From IMG/VR virus record IMGVR_UViG_3300037153_000392, positions 1 to 49,918 of that record: DNA of 49,918 nt. The stretch is one strand, 5' to 3'. The position numbers and the translations under genes were made by a program. Positions 9,225 to 18,900 of this stretch are shown piece after piece; within the stretch, counting starts at the first letter, position 1; each line of letters starts with the position of its first letter. The notes under the pieces are model-generated. The model did no database searches. It was given only the letters and a program-made list of their open reading frames with translations, and was not told the origin of the DNA. The stretch comes from a virus.

Positions 9225-9468
9225 TCTGGAGCTGGAGCGCTACCTGGACAGCTCGTACCGGCGGGATGTGATGGGCGAATCAGTTAAGGTCGAGGCGCCT
9301 GCGGCTACGCCAGAGCTGATCAAGACGGTCAAGGGCATGATCGCGGGCATTGACGGGCTTCGCCTGGGGGCGAACCTCGCCAATCGGGACTTCGTCACGT
9401 ACCAGCATCGACGTGCGTTGGAGCGTCTGCTCAAGCAGCTGGAGGCAAGCCGTGCCGCTGACGGCTAA
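9214..9468 (+). CDS. Small helical virion-region protein, 84 aa
   Basis: GTG 9214 is chosen because GGGAAG lies about seven bases upstream. An in-frame ATG at 9199 would add five residues and has no ribosome site. The protein is helical and charged (DRNLELERYLDSSYRR.., ELIKTVKGMIAGIDGL, RALERLLKQLEASR). It overlaps both neighbours: its 3' end holds the GGAGG that serves GTG 9452. No catalytic or membrane features. Likely a small chaperone or structural component. Confidence 0.65.
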   Translation: MDRNLELERYLDSSYRRDVMGESVKVEAPAATPELIKTVKGMIAGIDGLRLGANLANRDFVTYQHRRALERLLKQLEASRAADG

Positions 9469-12400
9469 GGGCCAGAAGATACTCTCCAACATGCGGAGCG
9501 AGTACGGCGCCGACAAAGGCGAGCGGGTCTTCTATGCCTCGCGCAACGCGGGGCGGATCACGGGCGTCGATCCCGGCCACTGGCGCGGCGGCATTGTCGG
9601 CTATGCCGAGGGCGGCATCGTCAACCACGATCACGATCCTGATCTGCCGCCGATCGAGGATCGCGCCGAGCTGATCCCGCAGACCGAGGGCGCCGGGCCC
9701 ACCCAAGGTCAGGTGCTGCAAACCATCGAGCTGTTGAAGCGTAACCGCGACCGCGCCCAGGGCATCGATCAGCTCGATCCAACGCCGCCGCTATTGCGTG
9801 GATACTTCCATCGGCCTGACCGCGAGAACCCGCCTCGGGTTCAGATTCCCAGCCTGCGGCGTCGTCGGTTCGGGCCGTCGCCGGACGGCATCGAGGAGAT
9901 GTACGACGGCCCAGACAAGGGCTTCGGCCGCTACGCGCGCGGCGGGCGCGTCAAGTACTTCGAGGATGGCGGCGGCGGCAGCGACGGCGGCACGGGTGAC
10001 GCTGGTGGCTGCACCGGTACCGGTGGATGCAGCGAGGGCAGCTGCTCTGGCATGGGCGGCTGCGGGGGCTGCAGCTGCGCGGGCGCTGGCGGCTGCGCTG
10101 GCTGCTCGGGCAGCGCCTGCAGCGGTGGTTGCTCGTCAGGTGGCGGCTGTAGCGGTTGCTCGGGCGCTGGCGGTGGCGCTGGTGGCTGCAGCGCAGGCGC
10201 CGAAGGCGATACCGCAGGCGTCGGTGGCTGTCTCGGCGGCTGCACGGCTGCGGCTGCTGCGATGGGGGCGCTGGGGGCGGAGGCGACGACCGGGCAGACC
10301 GGACAAACGGGGGAAGGAAGGGGCGAGGGAAGAGGCGGCGGCCCGACTGGGATGGGCCTCGGCTACACGGGCCAGACCGGTCAGACAGGCTTAGGCTGGG
10401 GACAGACAGGCGTAGGTTGCGCTTACGCCGCCTTTGGTCCCGGCGCTGCAGCAGGGTGCCATGCTGTCGGTGGCGGCCCGACGGCGGCAGAGGCATACGC
10501 TGGTGGCCCATTCTCGGCGGGCGCGCTTGGCACCGCGCACGGTGCGGAGACGGGCGGTCAGTTTGGTGCCAATGCGGGCCTCGGCTATGGCGGCACAGGT
10601 CTTGCGGGTACAGGTGCGTTTGGAGCCGAGAGCACGGCCGGCGGTGGTGGCACGAACGGCATTGGCGCGGCTGGGGCGTCCTTCGGCGGCTGCGCCAACG
10701 CTGGTGCCTGCCTGGGCATGGGAGGAGAGATATCGCTCTCACCAGCGGCGGCGGTTAGCCAGGACGTTTCAAGTCGCGGCGGAGATCGCGGCGGCGGCAG
10801 CCGAGGCAGCGCTTCGCAGGCGGCGGCTGGTGATCGCGGTGGCGCCCCCACTGGCTCTCCTGCCGGGACAGGGGTCGGTGATGTCGGTGATCCTGGGGCT
10901 GGCGGTGAGCCATCGGGCGGCCCAAGCGACATCGGCGGCAACATCGGTGGTGGCCCACAGGGTGGGCCTGCTGCTTCGATCTCCACCGACCAACCCGCCG
11001 CCCCAGACCAGCCTGCTGCTCCCGATGATCAGGGTGGCAAGGGCGGCAAGAGCGGCACGATCGCTGGTTCCGCTCCAGCCGCACCGGCCGCAGGCACCTT
11101 CACCGGACAGGTTGGCAACGTCAGCGTCTCGCCTGCGACTGCCGCGAACACGGGCGGGCTTGCCGGCGGGCTCTACGGCAGCACCGTGGCTGCGGACCCC
11201 AGTGTCCCCGGCGGCTTCGCGGAGAAGACCGGCGACATCGCCCCGGGTTCTTTCGATGTCGGTAATCCCTTCGGCGATCCCAACCAGGGTCTGAGCCCGA
11301 CCGGCGGGAAGACCGGTGCTGCTCCTGGTGCCGCTCCCACTGGGCTCGGCAGCGTGGCTGACGTGGGGGAGCACAGCTACTCTCCTGTCGGCAACACTTC
11401 GCTCACAGGTCAGAACCCAGGCGGCTGGCAGGGCAGCGTGTCGCCGGCCGTGTCGCTCAACGACATGACCTTCTCGCCTACTGTTACCGGCGCTCCTCCG
11501 GGAGAGTTTACCGGCGGCAGGACCGGCAACATCGGCATCGGCACCCACGGTAGTGTGGCGCCCGGCGGGGCGACGGACATCAACTCGCTGGCGGCAAGCC
11601 CCACTGCTCTGAGCGGCGCTCCCACGGGCTTCTCTAACCAGACCGGCGGCATGTACGGGCTCAGTGCCGGCTCCGGGGTGACCGGACAGGGTGCCGGTTC
11701 GTTCACGGGTGGCCAGAGCGGCGGCGTCGGCACGGCAGCCGGTGAAGCGGCGCCGATGGGTGGTGCCAGCCCGGCTGCGTCGATCTCCGATCTCGGTCCA
11801 GCTGCGGGAGAGGCGGCCCAGCTCGGCGGTGAGCCGGCTCCTGGTGGCTCGCGTGGTGGCGGTCGCGGTGGTGAAGCGGCACCGATGGGTGGCGCCTCGC
11901 CAGTCGGTGGCGGCTGGACCAGCTCCGGTCGCGGCGGCGAGGCGGCGGCGCTTGGCGGCGAAGCGCCTGTCGGTGGGACGCCGGCCGGTCTTGCTGCCGG
12001 TGAAGCAGCTCCGATGGGTGGTGCTGCGGCCCCTAGCGGGGGCGGCATTGCTGCCGGCGAGGCTGCGCCGATGGGTGGCGCCACGCCTGCTGGCACCGGC
12101 ATTGCTGCGGCAGCTGGCGAGGCGGCGCCGCTCGGTGGTGCCCCTGATCCAGGGCAGGGTCGCGGTGGTGGGCGTGGTGGCGAGGCGGCGCCGATGGGCG
12201 GTGCCTTCGGTGGCGTTCCAGCTGGTGGCTGGACGAGCAGTGGCCGAGGTGGTGAGGCGGCACCGATGGGTGGTGCTGCGCCAGCGGGCGAAGCGCCGAC
12301 CGTAGCTGGCGAGGCGGCGCCGATGGGGGGTGCGCCCGATCCCAGTGGCGGTAGGGCAGGTGCTCAGACGGGCGGTCCTGACTTCAATGCGACGTTTGCT

Positions 12401-15340
12401 GCAGCCCAGGCGGCGCAAGATCAAGCGATGCAGAACAACCTCGACGTCACGATGACGCCGGGATTGGACGAGCGGGCGGCGGCGATACAGGGGAGGGGAG
12501 GCTTCCCGGCTCTCGGCACCCAGAGCTTCGCGGCCACGCCGGTCGGCAACTATGCCGTCGCCAATGCAGAGAACACCCAGGGGCTCTACGGCGGGCAGTA
12601 CGGCTCGCAGGAACCTGGGGCAGTGGACCTGTCCTCGGTGGGGATCGCGACCCCCGGTAATATCGGCGGGCTGAGCTTCGGGCCAGGGAACGCCTTCGGC
12701 GACCCCAACTACGGCCTGACCAACACCCAGGACATCGGGCAACCCGCTCCAGGCGAGCGAGGTGGTGGCCGCAGTGGTGCGGTTCCGGGCGGCAGCTGGG
12801 CCGACCAAACCTTCGGCTCGCTGGCGAACTTCGGTGGCCTGACTGGCAGCCGTGGCACGACCGGCATTGCCAATATCGGTGCCGCCCAGCAGGGCTATGC
12901 CCCCGGCTTCGGCCCGGCGGCGGCGTCCGGCGATTGGACCTCGGGTGGCCGTGACGCCACGCTGGGTTGGGGTGCGCCGACCGGGCTGGCTGCGGTTGCG
13001 CAGGGCAACCTCGGCGCGCCGATGGAATCGGTTGCGCCGCAGACGACGCCCGCTGCCGGGCCGGGTGATCGCGGTGGTGGCCGCAGCGGTGGGTTAGACC
13101 TCGGCACCACCATTGCATCGGCGCTCGGCATCTCGCCGGCAGCTGCGCAGGGGCTGTCTGAGGACAGGGCTTCTCTCGGTCCCGCTGCGCAGGTGGGCGC
13201 GCCCATGGACCTCGCCCAGGTCGCGCAGCAGACCCAGGAGCCCGATGCCAGGAGCCTCGCCAGCGCGATTACCGGATGGTCGGACAAGGACCTCGCGGCT
13301 GCGCTCGCTCCTGCCGCCAACACCATCAGCAACATCGGCGGCTGGCTCGGTGCTACGCCGACCGGCGGCTGGTTGGGGCTGGGCACGCCAGCGCAGGCGC
13401 AGACGACCGACATGCCGACCTTCGGCTCGACCAAGGGCTCGTCCGGCTATGGCCCAGGCCAGGGCGGCGCCTGGACGAGTGGCGTGCAGTCAGCAGCCCC
13501 TGGCGGTACCCAGAGTGCAGCGCAGGCAGCCGCTGCGGATCAGGCTCTGTCGCAAGCAGTGGACGAGAGCAAGGCGGCAGCCGGGCCGGGTGGCCCGACC
13601 GGTTCGGTCGATCTGGATACGCCAGCGGAGATCGCCGCGCCGCCGGCCGATCTCGATCCTGCCATGGTGGCGCCGGCCGTGCCTGCGCTTGAGAAGAGCG
13701 TCACCGACCCAGAGAAGACGGGCAGTCGCGGTCTTGGCACGCAGCTCGCGGCAGCGCAGCCGGCGATCGATCCCTATGTCGGCATGCAGCACGACGAGCC
13801 TGTCTTCGATCCGACGAAGCCGGTCTCGCCGCCACCGCAGCTTGCGCCGCCCCCTGTGACGCCACAGGTGACGCCGCCGCCGGTCAATCCGTTCGACATC
13901 ACACCCTATCCGTCGCTCACTCCTTTCGGGCCCAGCCGTGGAGGCGCGACGCTGGCGGCGTATAGCCCCGCTGAAAGGGGCGGCCAGCCCTCGTTCGGCC
14001 CGCAGAGCAATCCGTTCTCGGGTCAGCAGACCGTGCCGGCGGAGCCCGATCCCGGCTTCGAGGCGCCGCAGTCAGAGCGCAGCACGGTCACCAACTCACC
14101 GCTCGGCGACCTCGCGCAGACTGCCGAGAACTACGCCATGACCACGCAGAGCTTGGCGAACCAGTCGCCCGCGCTGAGCGGCGGTGGCCTCGGTTACGAT
14201 GTAAGCCCCAGCATCGGCACCCTCAGTCCCGGCGATGTGACGGTTGATAAGGGCGGTAAGGGTGATCGTGACTCGCAGTCTCCCAACCTTGGTCCTGGTG
14301 TCACCGAAGGTGAGCCGTCTGGTCTCGGCGGCAGGTCGGACCTCGGTCCTAGCGTGCACGCCAGCCCCGGCGTCGACTTTGGCGGGCTGTCTGCCTACTC
14401 GTATGGAGACGAACCCATGGGCCTCAATACGCTCGGCATTGACAGGAGCGGCCAGCAGTGGGGCATCGCCAGCGGCGGCTATGTCAGGCACCGCGCTGGT
14501 GGCGGCATCGTCGGCAACTCGATCAAGACGCTGGTCGACGTCTCGCCCTCGGCAGCGGCCGGGCAGATCGATCAGAACCCTCTCACCGGTTACAACCTCG
14601 CGCGCACGTTCCCACCCGACGTGCTCTACGACACCTTCGAGGAGGTCGGCCACAACCGGCGCGACCAGAACCCGCCGCAGAACGGCGACGACAGCAACAA
14701 GTCTCCGCAGCAGCTGCAGATCACCGTCCCCGGCGCGAGCGGCGGCGGCACCTTCACCGGCATGGCGCAGGGCGGCTACGTCGATGCGCCGGGTTACTAC
14801 GCGCCCGGCGGTTTGACCCAGGCCGGCATGCACACGTTCGGCACCCAGGCGCATTACAGCGGCGCCAACGTGCGGCCGGCGATCGGTCGCCAACCCGGCG
14901 TGCATCTGATCAGCTCTGACGTTCCTGGGCGTACCGATCGTATCCCGCAGCGGGCCAAGCCCGGGAGCTACGTGCTGCCGGCTGACGTCGTCTCGGGCCT
15001 GGGCCAGGGCAACACCATGGCCGGCGCCAAGATGTGGGGACAGGCGATCATGGCAGCGGCTGGGCCAGCCGGCGCCGGCACCATGGGCGCGATGCGGCGC
15101 GGTTCGATGCCGATGGCGCGGCGTCCTGGTGCGCGCGGCTTTGCCGATGGCGGCCCTGTCGAGGACGAGTACGTGCCGATCGTGACAGCGGGCGGCGAGG
15201 TGCTGATCGACCCGGAGTTCGTTGAGGCGCTCGGGAACGGCAGTGAGATGCTGGGCAAGCGCAAGCTCGCCGAATCCGTTCTCAACGTGCGCAAGCAAAC
15301 GATCGCACATCTCAAGAGCCTACCGAGGCCGGTGAAGTAG
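9452..15340 (+). CDS. Giant low-complexity virion protein A, 1,962 aa
   Basis: The frame opens at 9350, but GTG 9452 with GGAGG at 9441-9445 gives the typical start MPLTAKGQKILSNMRSEYGA..GERVFYASRN, seen on phage virion proteins. Domains: conserved start (1-48), GGIV/YAEGG motifs (about 46-60), a Gly/Cys domain with 15 Cys in about 80 residues (about 184-263), long Gly/Ala/Pro/Thr filler, ten copies of GEAAPMGGA-like units (about 764-965), and an ordered C-terminus (about 1,660-1,962) with PGSYVLPADVVSGLG and a last helix. Its size, place and motifs suggest an internal or ejected virion protein. Function is inferred, and the middle is probably disordered. Confidence 0.82.
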   Translation: MPLTAKGQKILSNMRSEYGADKGERVFYASRNAGRITGVDPGHWRGGIVGYAEGGIVNHDHDPDLPPIEDRAELIPQTEGAGPTQGQVLQTIELLKRNRDRAQGIDQLDPTPPLLRGYFHRPDRENPPRVQIPSLRRRRFGPSPDGIEEMYDGPDKGFGRYARGGRVKYFEDGGGGSDGGTGDAGGCTGTGGCSEGSCSGMGGCGGCSCAGAGGCAGCSGSACSGGCSSGGGCSGCSGAGGGAGGCSAGAEGDTAGVGGCLGGCTAAAAAMGALGAEATTGQTGQTGEGRGEGRGGGPTGMGLGYTGQTGQTGLGWGQTGVGCAYAAFGPGAAAGCHAVGGGPTAAEAYAGGPFSAGALGTAHGAETGGQFGANAGLGYGGTGLAGTGAFGAESTAGGGGTNGIGAAGASFGGCANAGACLGMGGEISLSPAAAVSQDVSSRGGDRGGGSRGSASQAAAGDRGGAPTGSPAGTGVGDVGDPGAGGEPSGGPSDIGGNIGGGPQGGPAASISTDQPAAPDQPAAPDDQGGKGGKSGTIAGSAPAAPAAGTFTGQVGNVSVSPATAANTGGLAGGLYGSTVAADPSVPGGFAEKTGDIAPGSFDVGNPFGDPNQGLSPTGGKTGAAPGAAPTGLGSVADVGEHSYSPVGNTSLTGQNPGGWQGSVSPAVSLNDMTFSPTVTGAPPGEFTGGRTGNIGIGTHGSVAPGGATDINSLAASPTALSGAPTGFSNQTGGMYGLSAGSGVTGQGAGSFTGGQSGGVGTAAGEAAPMGGASPAASISDLGPAAGEAAQLGGEPAPGGSRGGGRGGEAAPMGGASPVGGGWTSSGRGGEAAALGGEAPVGGTPAGLAAGEAAPMGGAAAPSGGGIAAGEAAPMGGATPAGTGIAAAAGEAAPLGGAPDPGQGRGGGRGGEAAPMGGAFGGVPAGGWTSSGRGGEAAPMGGAAPAGEAPTVAGEAAPMGGAPDPSGGRAGAQTGGPDFNATFAAAQAAQDQAMQNNLDVTMTPGLDERAAAIQGRGGFPALGTQSFAATPVGNYAVANAENTQGLYGGQYGSQEPGAVDLSSVGIATPGNIGGLSFGPGNAFGDPNYGLTNTQDIGQPAPGERGGGRSGAVPGGSWADQTFGSLANFGGLTGSRGTTGIANIGAAQQGYAPGFGPAAASGDWTSGGRDATLGWGAPTGLAAVAQGNLGAPMESVAPQTTPAAGPGDRGGGRSGGLDLGTTIASALGISPAAAQGLSEDRASLGPAAQVGAPMDLAQVAQQTQEPDARSLASAITGWSDKDLAAALAPAANTISNIGGWLGATPTGGWLGLGTPAQAQTTDMPTFGSTKGSSGYGPGQGGAWTSGVQSAAPGGTQSAAQAAAADQALSQAVDESKAAAGPGGPTGSVDLDTPAEIAAPPADLDPAMVAPAVPALEKSVTDPEKTGSRGLGTQLAAAQPAIDPYVGMQHDEPVFDPTKPVSPPPQLAPPPVTPQVTPPPVNPFDITPYPSLTPFGPSRGGATLAAYSPAERGGQPSFGPQSNPFSGQQTVPAEPDPGFEAPQSERSTVTNSPLGDLAQTAENYAMTTQSLANQSPALSGGGLGYDVSPSIGTLSPGDVTVDKGGKGDRDSQSPNLGPGVTEGEPSGLGGRSDLGPSVHASPGVDFGGLSAYSYGDEPMGLNTLGIDRSGQQWGIASGGYVRHRAGGGIVGNSIKTLVDVSPSAAAGQIDQNPLTGYNLARTFPPDVLYDTFEEVGHNRRDQNPPQNGDDSNKSPQQLQITVPGASGGGTFTGMAQGGYVDAPGYYAPGGLTQAGMHTFGTQAHYSGANVRPAIGRQPGVHLISSDVPGRTDRIPQRAKPGSYVLPADVVSGLGQGNTMAGAKMWGQAIMAAAGPAGAGTMGAMRRGSMPMARRPGARGFADGGPVEDEYVPIVTAGGEVLIDPEFVEALGNGSEMLGKRKLAESVLNVRKQTIAHLKSLPRPVK
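11741..12345 (+). repeat. Ten-copy GEAAPMGGA-coding repeat within giant protein A
   Basis: Ten units of the form GEAA[PQA][ML]GG[AE] recur every 40-90 bases, joined by variable Gly/Ser/Pro linkers such as SPVGGGWTSSGRG. The DNA core GGCGAGGCGGCGCCGATGGG is only partly conserved at wobble positions, which points to old duplication under protein-level selection rather than a recent expansion. The phrase GGGWTSSGRGGEAA appears twice with its linker, so block duplication also happened. Confidence 0.85.
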
Positions 15341-15973
15341 ATGAGAGTGCTCTACAACATGGACAGCGGTGTGCCCGGCGTGCGTCTCGCCACCAAGAAG
15401 GACGAGGGTGAGATATTCGGCCTGCTCATCATGCTGCATGCCGAGAACGGCTTCTTCACCATGAACCGCGACAAGGTGATTGCCGGCATTCAGCACGCGA
15501 CCGAGCGGCGCGGCGGCATCATCTACGTCATCGACGAGGGGCCGAGAGTCGTTGCGACTCTAGGGATGACGATCTCGGTCGATTGGTACAGCGATGACGA
15601 GTACCTGCACGAGCGCTGGAACTTCGTGCACCCAGACTATCGCAAGAGCGACTATGCCAAGAGGCTATTGAACCAAGCGATGTGGTCGCACGAATGGTTC
15701 AAGGCGCACGGCAAGCTGATGCCGTTCTACTGCGGGATCAACTCGCTGGAGCGCACCGAGGCGAAGATCAGGATGTACGCGCGCCACATGCCACTGATCG
15801 GCGCCTACTTCGCCTACGGCATGGCGCCGCGTCAGCAGGAAGCTACCGCGCAGGAGATGCGCGCGATCGAGGAACGGACGCGCAAGAGCAACGCTGCACA
15901 CACCAGAGAGGTCCGTCCGGCAGTGGAGACGTTGATTCGCGTCACTCAGCGCCAGGAGGAAAGCCATGTGTAA
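15341..15973 (+). CDS. GNAT-family acetyltransferase-like protein, 210 aa
   Basis: Follows the giant gene directly (TAG then ATG). Recognisable GNAT features: VRLATKKDEGEIFGLLIML (helix 1), GGIIYVIDEGPRVVATLGM (strands 2-4), and WNFVHPDYRKSDYAKRLLNQA, which corresponds to motif A, where RKSDYAK replaces the usual RxxGxG/A acetyl-CoA loop. Phages often carry such a gene among virion genes; substrates are unknown. A charged helical tail (about 170-210) extends beyond the domain. It overlaps the next gene by eight bases. It could modify a virion protein or a host target. Confidence 0.78.
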   Translation: MRVLYNMDSGVPGVRLATKKDEGEIFGLLIMLHAENGFFTMNRDKVIAGIQHATERRGGIIYVIDEGPRVVATLGMTISVDWYSDDEYLHERWNFVHPDYRKSDYAKRLLNQAMWSHEWFKAHGKLMPFYCGINSLERTEAKIRMYARHMPLIGAYFAYGMAPRQQEATAQEMRAIEERTRKSNAAHTREVRPAVETLIRVTQRQEESHV

Positions 15974-18900
15974 GAGCGGCGGCGGCTCACCTCCTGTCCC
16001 GAGCGCGTCTTCGACCACGTTCAACTCTACGGTCACGCCCAATGCGCCGGCCGGCGCGCTCTACACCGACTTCCTGAACCGCGCCAACGCGCTGTCCAAT
16101 ACGCCGTTCAACCCGGCGATGCTGGGCTCGGTGGCGCCGATGAACGCGCAGCAGCTGCAGGGCGGCAATCAGCTGTTCACCCTCGGCATGGACATGGGTA
16201 CCTTCCATCCCGAGCAGGTAAAGGCGCTCGAGTCGCCCTACACCGAGGACGTGGTTAACGCCACGCAGAACTGGTTCAACAACCAGAATGCGATCCAGGG
16301 CAATGACTTGATCAGCCAAGCCATCCGCTCTGGCAATGCCTTCGGCGGCGACCGAGCCGGCGTTGCCGAGGGCATCCTCGCCGGGCAGCAGCAGCTGGCG
16401 CAGGCTCCGGTGATCGCGGGACTGAGACAGGCCGGCTACACCCAGGCGCTGGACGAGTACAACAAGCTCAAGCAGTTCGGCATCCAGGGCGCTGGCGCGG
16501 CGCTGGGTTGGGGCGGCTTGCTGCAGCAGCAATCGCAGCGCGAGCTGGATGTCGCGCAGCAGAACGCGATGCTGTCGTCGGCCTATCCGTTCCAGACCAT
16601 GAACTGGTACGGCTCGATCCTTGGTGGCATCGCGCCGCTGCTTGGCACGACGGCGTCAGGCGCCAACAATCCGCCCACCGCTGGCGGCACCGGCCTCGGT
16701 GCTGCGAGTGCGGCGGTCGGCCTGGGCACCGCAGCGCTCGGCGCCTTCGGCGGTGGCGGCACTGCTGGTCCCGGTCAGAAGGATGGCGGCATCGTGGGCC
16801 GCGCGCGCGGCGGCATCGTCGGCCCCTACCGGTTTGGCGGTCTCGTCGGTCACTACGACGATGGCGGCGATGTCTTCGGCAGTGAGCCGCTCGGTGGCCC
16901 GAGCGACATCGGTTACCGGACAGACGACGACGATCGGCCCAGCAGGAGCGAGGAGCCGCCGCCGTCCAGGTCTACGTCCTCGCCCCGTCTGGCGCCGACG
17001 ACGGCGACCAGCGCGGGCGGCAGCTGGGGGCGCAACGTCGGGCAGCTGAAGACCTCGGCCCGGCAGCTGCCGCAGCCGGTGTTCCCGAGCACGGGCGGTG
17101 GTGGCAGCACGACGCAGCCGAAGAGTGAGGCCGAGCAATGGATGAACCTGGGTACGTCGGCGATCAAGCTTGGCGCTGCGGCGGCGCCCTACCTTGCGAT
17201 GCTGTCCGACCCCAAGACCAAGACCGACGTGCAGCGTGTCGGCAGGACCGATGACGGCGAGCCACTGTATGGCTTCCGCTACAAGGGCGACCCGAAGACC
17301 TACCCGAAGGTGGTCGGGCCGATGGCCGTGCCTCACCACGCCGAAGGCGGGCGTGTTCGCAAGCAGTTCGATCCGGTGGGAGACCCAGGCCCTGGCGGGC
17401 TGTGGGGCTGGTCGCTCTCACATCTGCCGCGCGGCAAAGAGATGTTCGGGATGCGCTCCGAGGCCACGCAGGCCGAGATGGCGCGCAGAGGGATCGCGGC
17501 GAACCCGCCGCCTTCCATCCTGGAAAGCATTATCAGTCCGCAGTCTTCGAGCGTCAGAGACGCGATACGCCGGGGCCACATCGAGTCATTGCAGCAGACC
17601 GGGGAGGACTATCGCCCTGAACGCCGATTCGCGTGGGGTGGTGGCGTGCCGCATCTGCGACACGGTGGCTTTGGCGGCCACCAAGCGAGTGAAGGTGAGG
17701 AGGAGGCTCTTATAGGTACGCGGCTGCGCCAGCTGGGCTTTGCGCGTGGCGGGCTTGTCAACTACTACGACGACGGCGGTGATGTTGATGAACCGCTCAC
17801 GATGACTGACCTGGGTGTGCTCAGCCCTGGTGGACGTGCCTTACCGGAGAGCATCTCTGGTCCTGTGCGCGGTTCGCCCGGTGGATTACCGGAGCAGGCC
17901 GCAGATATGCCTAACCTTGCACGGGTACGCGAGCGCTTCCGTCCTGTGCTGGAGAACGACCCCAAGCTCGCCCGGCAGTTCGACATCAACACGACGGCCG
18001 AGGTTGGTACGGACCCCAATGCGAGGAGAGCCTATCAGGCGCTGACGCTGGATCGTGCTGCAGCTCGTGGTGAGAGCCTGCCCTACACCTTGAGCCGGGG
18101 GCCGGGCACGCCCGACCGGTACTATCCTGGTACGACCACCAACGCGACCCGACCGTCCGGGATGGGCGTGGCGCCCTCGATCTGGATGGGCGCCAATCCG
18201 GTGAACTTCGCCACCGGCAACGCTAGTTACGACCCCAAGACCGGGCGTTATGTGGGCTTCGCAGGTGGGCCGCAGACCGGCTCGGTCGCGACCGGCAGCG
18301 GTACCGAGTATGCCGGCATCGAGGGGCCCGACCTCGCTGCTGCGCGGCGCTTCGGCTACACGGGTCCATCGAGTACGGGGATTGGCCCACGCGGGCCACA
18401 GGGCACACAGGCGATCTCCGCCAAGATGGTCGATGAGGGCGGCGACCGGGGCGAGAAGTCTGCTGCCGGTCCTGAGACCCGCAGCAGCGCTGAGCGCACC
18501 GGCAGCACGCAGCCAAGCTTGCGGTCTGATCGGACGGTGGACGCCCTCGCCAAGCCGGCGCCGACCTTTGCCCAGAGGCTGGCGACCAACCCGTTCTGGC
18601 AGTTTGGAACGGCTCTAATGGCACGGCCTGGGATCAAGGGTCGTGAGGGGCAAGCCATCGGTTCCGCCCTGGAGAGCATGACCTCGCAGCAGCTCAAGGA
18701 GCGCAACCGGGTGCTCGATGAGAAGCCGCAGATGATCACCCGCCCCGACGGCAGCGTCCACTTCTTGAACAGCGAGGGTCGGCTGACCCAGGTGTTCGGG
18801 CCGGATGCGACCAGGACGGCGGTGGAGAAGCGCGCACAGGAGAAGTGGGACGTCGAGAAGGCTACGCCCAACACGCTCAAGGTCCAGAAGCGCGGGCCCT

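Noticed and set aside
11741-12345. Regular repeats that might suggest a CRISPR array
   Set aside because: Units are in frame, vary at wobble bases, and the spacers are repetitive coding linkers of uneven length.
10769-12808. A 679-aa open frame on the lower strand within giant gene A
   Set aside because: It is the shadow of a Gly/Ala-rich, high-GC gene. The product is Arg/Thr/Ala-rich without folds, and third-position bias belongs to the upper strand.
14096-15310. A 404-aa lower-strand frame
   Set aside because: Antisense to the ordered C-terminus of protein A, which has coding bias and a recognisable pattern.
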